A DNA stretch of 64,000 nt, taken from Paenibacillus daejeonensis DSM 15491 (GTDB lineage Bacteria > Bacillota > Bacilli > Paenibacillales > Paenibacillaceae). The stretch spans positions 115,137-179,136 of the forward strand of contig NZ_KB899671.1 of NCBI RefSeq assembly GCF_000378385.1, read 5' to 3'. The notes under the pieces are model-generated. The model was not told the origin of the DNA and made no database searches. It saw only the letters and a program-made list of their open reading frames with translations. The translations under genes and the position numbers were made by a program. This document shows, piece by piece, positions 60,721 to 64,000 of this stretch; position 1 is the first letter of the stretch, and each line of letters starts with the position of its first letter.

Positions 60721-61893
60721 TCACGCCCTTGGTGAAAGAAATCGGCGCGCCGCTTCCATCGGTCCGTTCCGAAAAAATCGCAGCCAAATCATCGCAAAAG
60801 CAATTTGCAGCACCCCGAGAATAGCCCACAACCCAACAACCTGATAAGCATTGAGCGTCCCTCCAAGCCCCAGGCCCCAGCCATAAAATAACCACGCACA
60901 TAATAGATTCTGTCCGACATAACAGCTGAGTGACATTCGCCCTACTCGTTCAAGACTGTTCCATAAGGAAGCTTGCGCGTAGCGCTCCAACAGCCAGCCA
61001 ATGATCCCCAGATAGCCTACGGATAAGAGCGGTGCAAATAAATAACGCGAGGGCAGGTCGAATACGCCGCCCGGCACTAACAGCAACAGATTCAAAGGTA
61101 ACCCAATGAACAGGCCAATGCGCATCATCTTCCCGCGCAAACGGCGTCCCTTCTCTCCGGGGGAGAATGCACCGGCACGCATCAGCAGGATACCAATCAA
61201 GAACAAACAGACATTCAGCGGTAACGCAATGATTACCTCGAGCCTCAGCTCCAATAGATGCGTCAGCCGGTACTGCACTTGCTCCACCCAGGTTGCCTCC
61301 GCGTACAGGGTGACGATGGAGCTCATGTCTCCCATAAGGGCCGCCCCCGTTATTGCCGCAAATCCTACAGCGAGTAATACCAATAGCACGACCAACGCAT
61401 ACGCACCGCCCAGCCAATACAACGTTCTGCGCATCGCGCGCTCTCCTGCTTTGACAAGATAAGCGACGATGACCGCTGCGGCGGCGTAGCCCATCAGAAT
61501 ATCAAACTCCATGACCAGCGTATAATGGATGAAACCCTCCAGCATCAGCAGCCCCGCTGTCCACAGATACATTCCGGGCCAACGCCGTCCCTTCCGAAGT
61601 GATTGCTGATATTTGAGCTCCAGTCCTGCACCAAACATCATCGCCAGCAGTCCAAGAAATTTACCGTTTACCAGGGCCAGGAAGACGAGCCGGACCAGAG
61701 TTTCCGGATTGTTCCACCAATCATTGTTTTGAAAGGTGAACAAATAGTTGAGGTCCCCCAAGTAGGCAAAGATCCAAATATTCGTGCCTAATGTCCCCAG
61801 TATCGCGAATCCGCGCAGCACATCCAGAAGCCTGATCCGGGCTGATGGTACAGTAGTTTTCGTTGTCGTTAGTCCTTCAGGTGTCATAGACAA
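60721..61893 (-). CDS. DUF418 (YeiB-like) membrane protein
   Basis: A 390-residue integral membrane protein with about ten hydrophobic segments. It opens with RIRLLDVLRGFAILGTLGTN, typical of the family, and has the C-terminal DUF418 region (ERVGRMSLSCYVGQNLLCAWLFYGWG). These proteins are predicted transporters or acyltransferase-like; none is well characterised. The start is a TTG nine bases after AAAGGGG; ATG two codons later is the alternative. It is divergent from tetR, with a dyad operator between, so it is probably the TetR target. Confidence 0.8.
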   Translation of the reverse strand: MSMTPEGLTTTKTTVPSARIRLLDVLRGFAILGTLGTNIWIFAYLGDLNYLFTFQNNDWWNNPETLVRLVFLALVNGKFLGLLAMMFGAGLELKYQQSLRKGRRWPGMYLWTAGLLMLEGFIHYTLVMEFDILMGYAAAAVIVAYLVKAGERAMRRTLYWLGGAYALVVLLVLLAVGFAAITGAALMGDMSSIVTLYAEATWVEQVQYRLTHLLELRLEVIIALPLNVCLFLIGILLMRAGAFSPGEKGRRLRGKMMRIGLFIGLPLNLLLLVPGGVFDLPSRYLFAPLLSVGYLGIIGWLLERYAQASLWNSLERVGRMSLSCYVGQNLLCAWLFYGWGLGLGGTLNAYQVVGLWAILGVLQIAFAMIWLRFFRNGPMEAARRFLSPRA

Positions 61894-61910
61894 ATCAAAT
61901 ATCCCCTTTA

Positions 61911-61951
61911 TTTAATACAGTGTGCTGTTTAATTTAGCACGTCGTATTAAA
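61911..61951. promoter_or_regulatory. 41-bp dyad, candidate TetR operator
   Basis: Nested palindrome centred on 61931: TTTAATAC (61911-61918) with GTATTAAA (61944-61951), and GTGCT (61922-61926) with AGCAC (61936-61940). It lies between the divergent DUF418 and tetR genes, overlapping both promoters. Confidence 0.75.
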
Positions 61952-61976
61952 AAAGGCAATATGGTATACTGAAATC

Positions 61977-62570
61977 ATGCCAAAAATTGTAGATCATGAC
62001 TCCCAACGACAACGGGTGGCCGAAGCGGCCATCCGAATTATACGGCGTGACGGTATTGAACAAGCTACCGTACGGAATATAGCAGCAGAGGCCGGCCTTT
62101 CTGTGGGTTCCATGCGTCACTATTTCAGCAGCCAGCTGGAGTTGTTCTCGTTTGCCATGCATCTGTTTCTGGACCGTATTGTAGAGCGTATCCAGCGGAT
62201 GTCATTTGAGGGCCCGCCTCTTGATTCGCTCGTCCTGCTACTGCTTCAATTCATCCCGCTGGATGAGGAGCGCCGCTTGGAGATGGACGTGTGGCTGGCT
62301 TTCATGGCCAAAGCTACCGTGCATGAGGAATTGAAACCCCTCAGCGACAAGCTCCACTCCGGGCTATATGACAGTGCACATTACGTCGTTCAAGCCCTGC
62401 TCTCCGAGGGACTGGCACACCCCGGCCTGGATGTCGAATTCGAATCCCAACGGCTGCACGCCCTGGTCGACGGTCTCGCGCTCCAGCACATGCTGCAGCC
62501 AGATACGCTGCCGCCCGAACGGATCCGCGAGCTGCTCACCCGCCATCTACGTGGGCTTGAACGCGAGTAA
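61977..62570 (+). CDS. TetR/AcrR family transcriptional regulator
   Basis: A 197-residue repressor: helix-turn-helix 10-55 (AAIRIIRRDGIEQATVRNIAAEAGLSVGSMRHYF, split over these residues) and a ligand-binding C-terminal domain of BetI-like type (RRLEMDVWLAFMAKATVHEELKP). There is no ribosome site: a TATACT -10 box (61965-61970) ends only six bases ahead of the ATG, so the transcript should begin at or next to the start codon (leaderless). It is divergent from DUF418 and the 41-bp dyad overlaps its promoter, indicating autorepression. Confidence 0.87.
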   Translation: MPKIVDHDSQRQRVAEAAIRIIRRDGIEQATVRNIAAEAGLSVGSMRHYFSSQLELFSFAMHLFLDRIVERIQRMSFEGPPLDSLVLLLLQFIPLDEERRLEMDVWLAFMAKATVHEELKPLSDKLHSGLYDSAHYVVQALLSEGLAHPGLDVEFESQRLHALVDGLALQHMLQPDTLPPERIRELLTRHLRGLERE

Positions 62571-62620
62571 GAAGAGGCAGGGCGGCTCTGGCGTGCTTAG
62601 GTTACATACTTATTAAAGAC

Positions 62621-62647
62621 AGACGCCGCCCAGTAAGGGTGACGTCT
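62621..62647. terminator. hairpin between convergent genes
   Basis: AGACGCCGCCC and GGGTGACGTCT pair around AGTAA with one mismatch and one wobble. It lies between the convergent tetR and nuclease-fold genes. Confidence 0.5.
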
Positions 62648-62664
62648 ACAATTGATACAATCGA

Positions 62665-63339
62665 CTAACGCATCGCTAGAATCAACTCCCGTGCTCGATC
62701 GGTGAGTTCGTAATAATGATGCCTTTGTGTACCAAGTCCTGCAGGATGAATTAATTGTTTGGCTGTCATCGTCCGAAGAATATCCCTGCTTGCCTTAGTG
62801 CTGTAATTCAAACATTGGGCTGCATCTCTAGCATTGAATTTGCGGTCCAGACGGCTCATATAACGAAGCAGCTCTCTTTCTTGGATTTTTAAATTCATGA
62901 ATGCCGGTGACTTAGCCGTTGATTCGAACTTGCCCAACAGCATATACAAATAAGCTTGGCACGCCTCTGCTTTTTTCTCCAGCTCGTCATAGCTGAATGG
63001 AATATACGTGATCCCTTTCATAGCCATGCTTCGAATTCGCATTCGCTCAAAAGTAAACCGTTCTCTCGTGATAAGCTCGGCATGAACCACATATCCATCG
63101 CATTCAAATGCAATCCCTAAAGGCTCATAATAAATGTCGATGTATAGCTTCACCCCACTCACGCTCTGCATTTCATACTCCAGATGAAACCCGTCAAAGG
63201 ATTGAAAGACATGCCAGAGAATCCGGAGCAATAGCTTTTCTCCTGGTCCTATTTTGTCTAATCTTTCGCGTCTTGCTCCGGTAGCGCCAAGCTTCTGCTG
63301 TTGCAAAAACAGTTCATACGCCTTGTCAAACTCGTCCAT
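62665..63339 (-). CDS. DUF559/Vsr-like nuclease-fold protein with winged-helix C-terminus
   Basis: A 224-residue protein. Residues 30-125 show the DUF559/Vsr-like PD-(D/E)XK pattern: Glu34 (GEKLLLRIL), Asp68 (LYIDIYY), the FECDGYVVH segment with Glu79, Asp81 and His86, then R...R and KGITYIPFSYDEL. Residues 155-224 look like a winged helix (ARDAAQCLNYSTKASRDILRTMTAKQL). A DNA-related role is likely, but host housekeeping versus defence cannot be decided. The ATG at 63339 is eight bases after GGAGG. A hairpin (AAGCCGC...GCGGC) lies in the leader. Confidence 0.65.
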   Translation of the reverse strand: MDEFDKAYELFLQQQKLGATGARRERLDKIGPGEKLLLRILWHVFQSFDGFHLEYEMQSVSGVKLYIDIYYEPLGIAFECDGYVVHAELITRERFTFERMRIRSMAMKGITYIPFSYDELEKKAEACQAYLYMLLGKFESTAKSPAFMNLKIQERELLRYMSRLDRKFNARDAAQCLNYSTKASRDILRTMTAKQLIHPAGLGTQRHHYYELTDRARELILAMR

Positions 63340-63490
63340 AACCTGCCCTCCAGTATTCATGACGCAAAAAAGCCGCAAGTCTCCGAAGAAACTAGCGGCG
63401 TGTGCTTCACGCATGAACGTTTATTTAAACCTAGCATACCAAACACTGGTTAGTTTGCCAATCCCCTTTTCGTAGCGCCCCCTGTAGCAC

Positions 63491-63612
63491 ACCTTTCTTC
63501 CTCTATTTGCTCACAAACCCACCACGCGCCCCCTGTAGCGCACCTTTCTTCCTCTATTCGCTCGCTCACCCGCCACGCGACCTCTGTAGCGCACCTTTCT
63601 TCCTCTATTTGC
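63491..63612 (-). repeat. 51-bp tandem repeat array 5 (3 copies)
   Basis: Conserved blocks start at 63491, 63542 and 63593, 51 bp apart, with the AATAGAGGAAGAAAGG strand on minus. It occupies the gap to the right of the nuclease-fold gene; from 63613 to about 63848 I see no gene or strong signal. Confidence 0.95.
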
Positions 63613-63848
63613 CCACAAACCCCAGAAACCTTGCAAACAATTTAACATGCAAGGACGAAAAGTGTTCAATCAAAGGCCTCATGTTCCATGCAGTTGGAGG
63701 CATCGTACTCTTTTTATAGTTACGCCCGCATGGAGTGGTCTTTGTTACTACCGCACGAGCAGTAACTTTAAATGGACACACCTCAAATAAGCTAGGAGAA
63801 CAAGACTTTTTTAGTTAGTTATGCAATTAAAAACCTCATCACTTGGTT

Positions 63849-64000
63849 CTAATAGAAGAGTAACCGACGCTTGGGATACCGTTTGGGATGAATTCGGGGA
63901 CGGCCTCCTTTTTTACGTCGGCCTTTACTGGTGCGGAGGCTTTCTGGATGAAGAGCCTCTACAAATGCATCCCATGGTTTCATACGGTAGAGATTGAGTT
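63849..64000 (-). pseudogene. partial ORF at right edge, possible transposase remnant
   Basis: Minus-strand frame open from the window edge to a TAG at 63849, about 49 codons: ...YRMKPWDAFVEALHPES... then KGRRKKGGRPRIHPKR and a short end. The basic GGRPRIHPKR-type segment is reminiscent of the region near the N-terminus of IS5-group transposases, but such proteins continue well beyond this point, so it would be truncated. The opposite strand also has a 58-codon ORF (63821-63997). Low certainty. Confidence 0.3.

Noticed and set aside
63821..63997. 58-codon plus-strand ORF at the right edge
   Set aside because: No properly spaced ribosome site, and the opposite strand has a more protein-like open frame continuing past the window.
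1..64000. tRNA, rRNA, prophage, complete insertion sequence, replication origin
   Set aside because: Looked for characteristic sequences and gene sets; none seen apart from a possible transposase scrap at the right edge.

Overview
The window reads as a chromosome segment of a Paenibacillus-like Firmicute. Supporting signs are Bacillus-type AAGGAGG ribosome binding sites, CcpA-type cre boxes, SLH cell-wall anchoring modules, YesM/YesN-style regulators paired with CUT1 sugar ABC transporters, and a BmrCD-like exporter. I see no tRNA, rRNA, prophage or complete insertion sequence. Most of the window is plant cell-wall polysaccharide utilisation.

Layout. 0.2-5.4 kb: a small DUF4190 membrane protein and a giant SLH-anchored, multi-CBM GH10 xylanase. 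5.8-10.2 kb: a heterodimeric BmrCD-type multidrug exporter behind a 28-codon leader peptide and attenuator. 10.3-20.7 kb: housekeeping and accessory genes (SulP transporter, Gfo/Idh oxidoreductase, FMN reductase, GH15-like enzyme, ribokinase, two paralogous GNAT-like proteins with an unlisted 36-residue ORF, leucine dehydrogenase). 20.7-23.8 kb: an intracellular GH10 xylanase and GH43 enzyme behind a cre box, divergent from an AraC regulator with a degenerate receiver. 23.8-38.1 kb: one long minus-strand operon encoding a lipoprotein SBP, a CBM-fused SBP, two permease pairs, an NHL/TPR protein, a Yip1 protein, a DUF5696 lipoprotein and a membrane-anchored GH10 xylanase. 38.9-45.7 kb: XynD-like arabinofuranohydrolase, YesN/YesM two-component pair and another SBP. 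45.8-48.6 kb: DUF1854 protein and a zinc-ribbon ABC exporter. 49.3-60.3 kb: a rhamnogalacturonan-type locus (YetA/PL26-like, DUF1961, FG-GAP propeller, LplA/LplC/LplB-like importer, YesS-like regulator). 60.7-63.4 kb: DUF418 protein, TetR regulator and a DUF559-like nuclease-fold protein.

How it works together: the surface xylanase cuts xylan, the XynD-like enzyme strips arabinose, the membrane xylanase and ABC importers handle oligosaccharides, and the cytosolic GH10/GH43 pair finishes them. Cre boxes lie ahead of several of these transcription units.

The most unusual signals are: a 51-bp tandem repeat family at six intergenic sites (about 30 copies); the leader-peptide attenuator ahead of bmrCD; a CAAAAAAGT motif present twice in front of the lpl-type operon and twice in front of its presumed regulator; a duplicated 69-bp upstream region shared by a 36-residue ORF and a GNAT-like gene; and a leaderless tetR gene with a large dyad operator.
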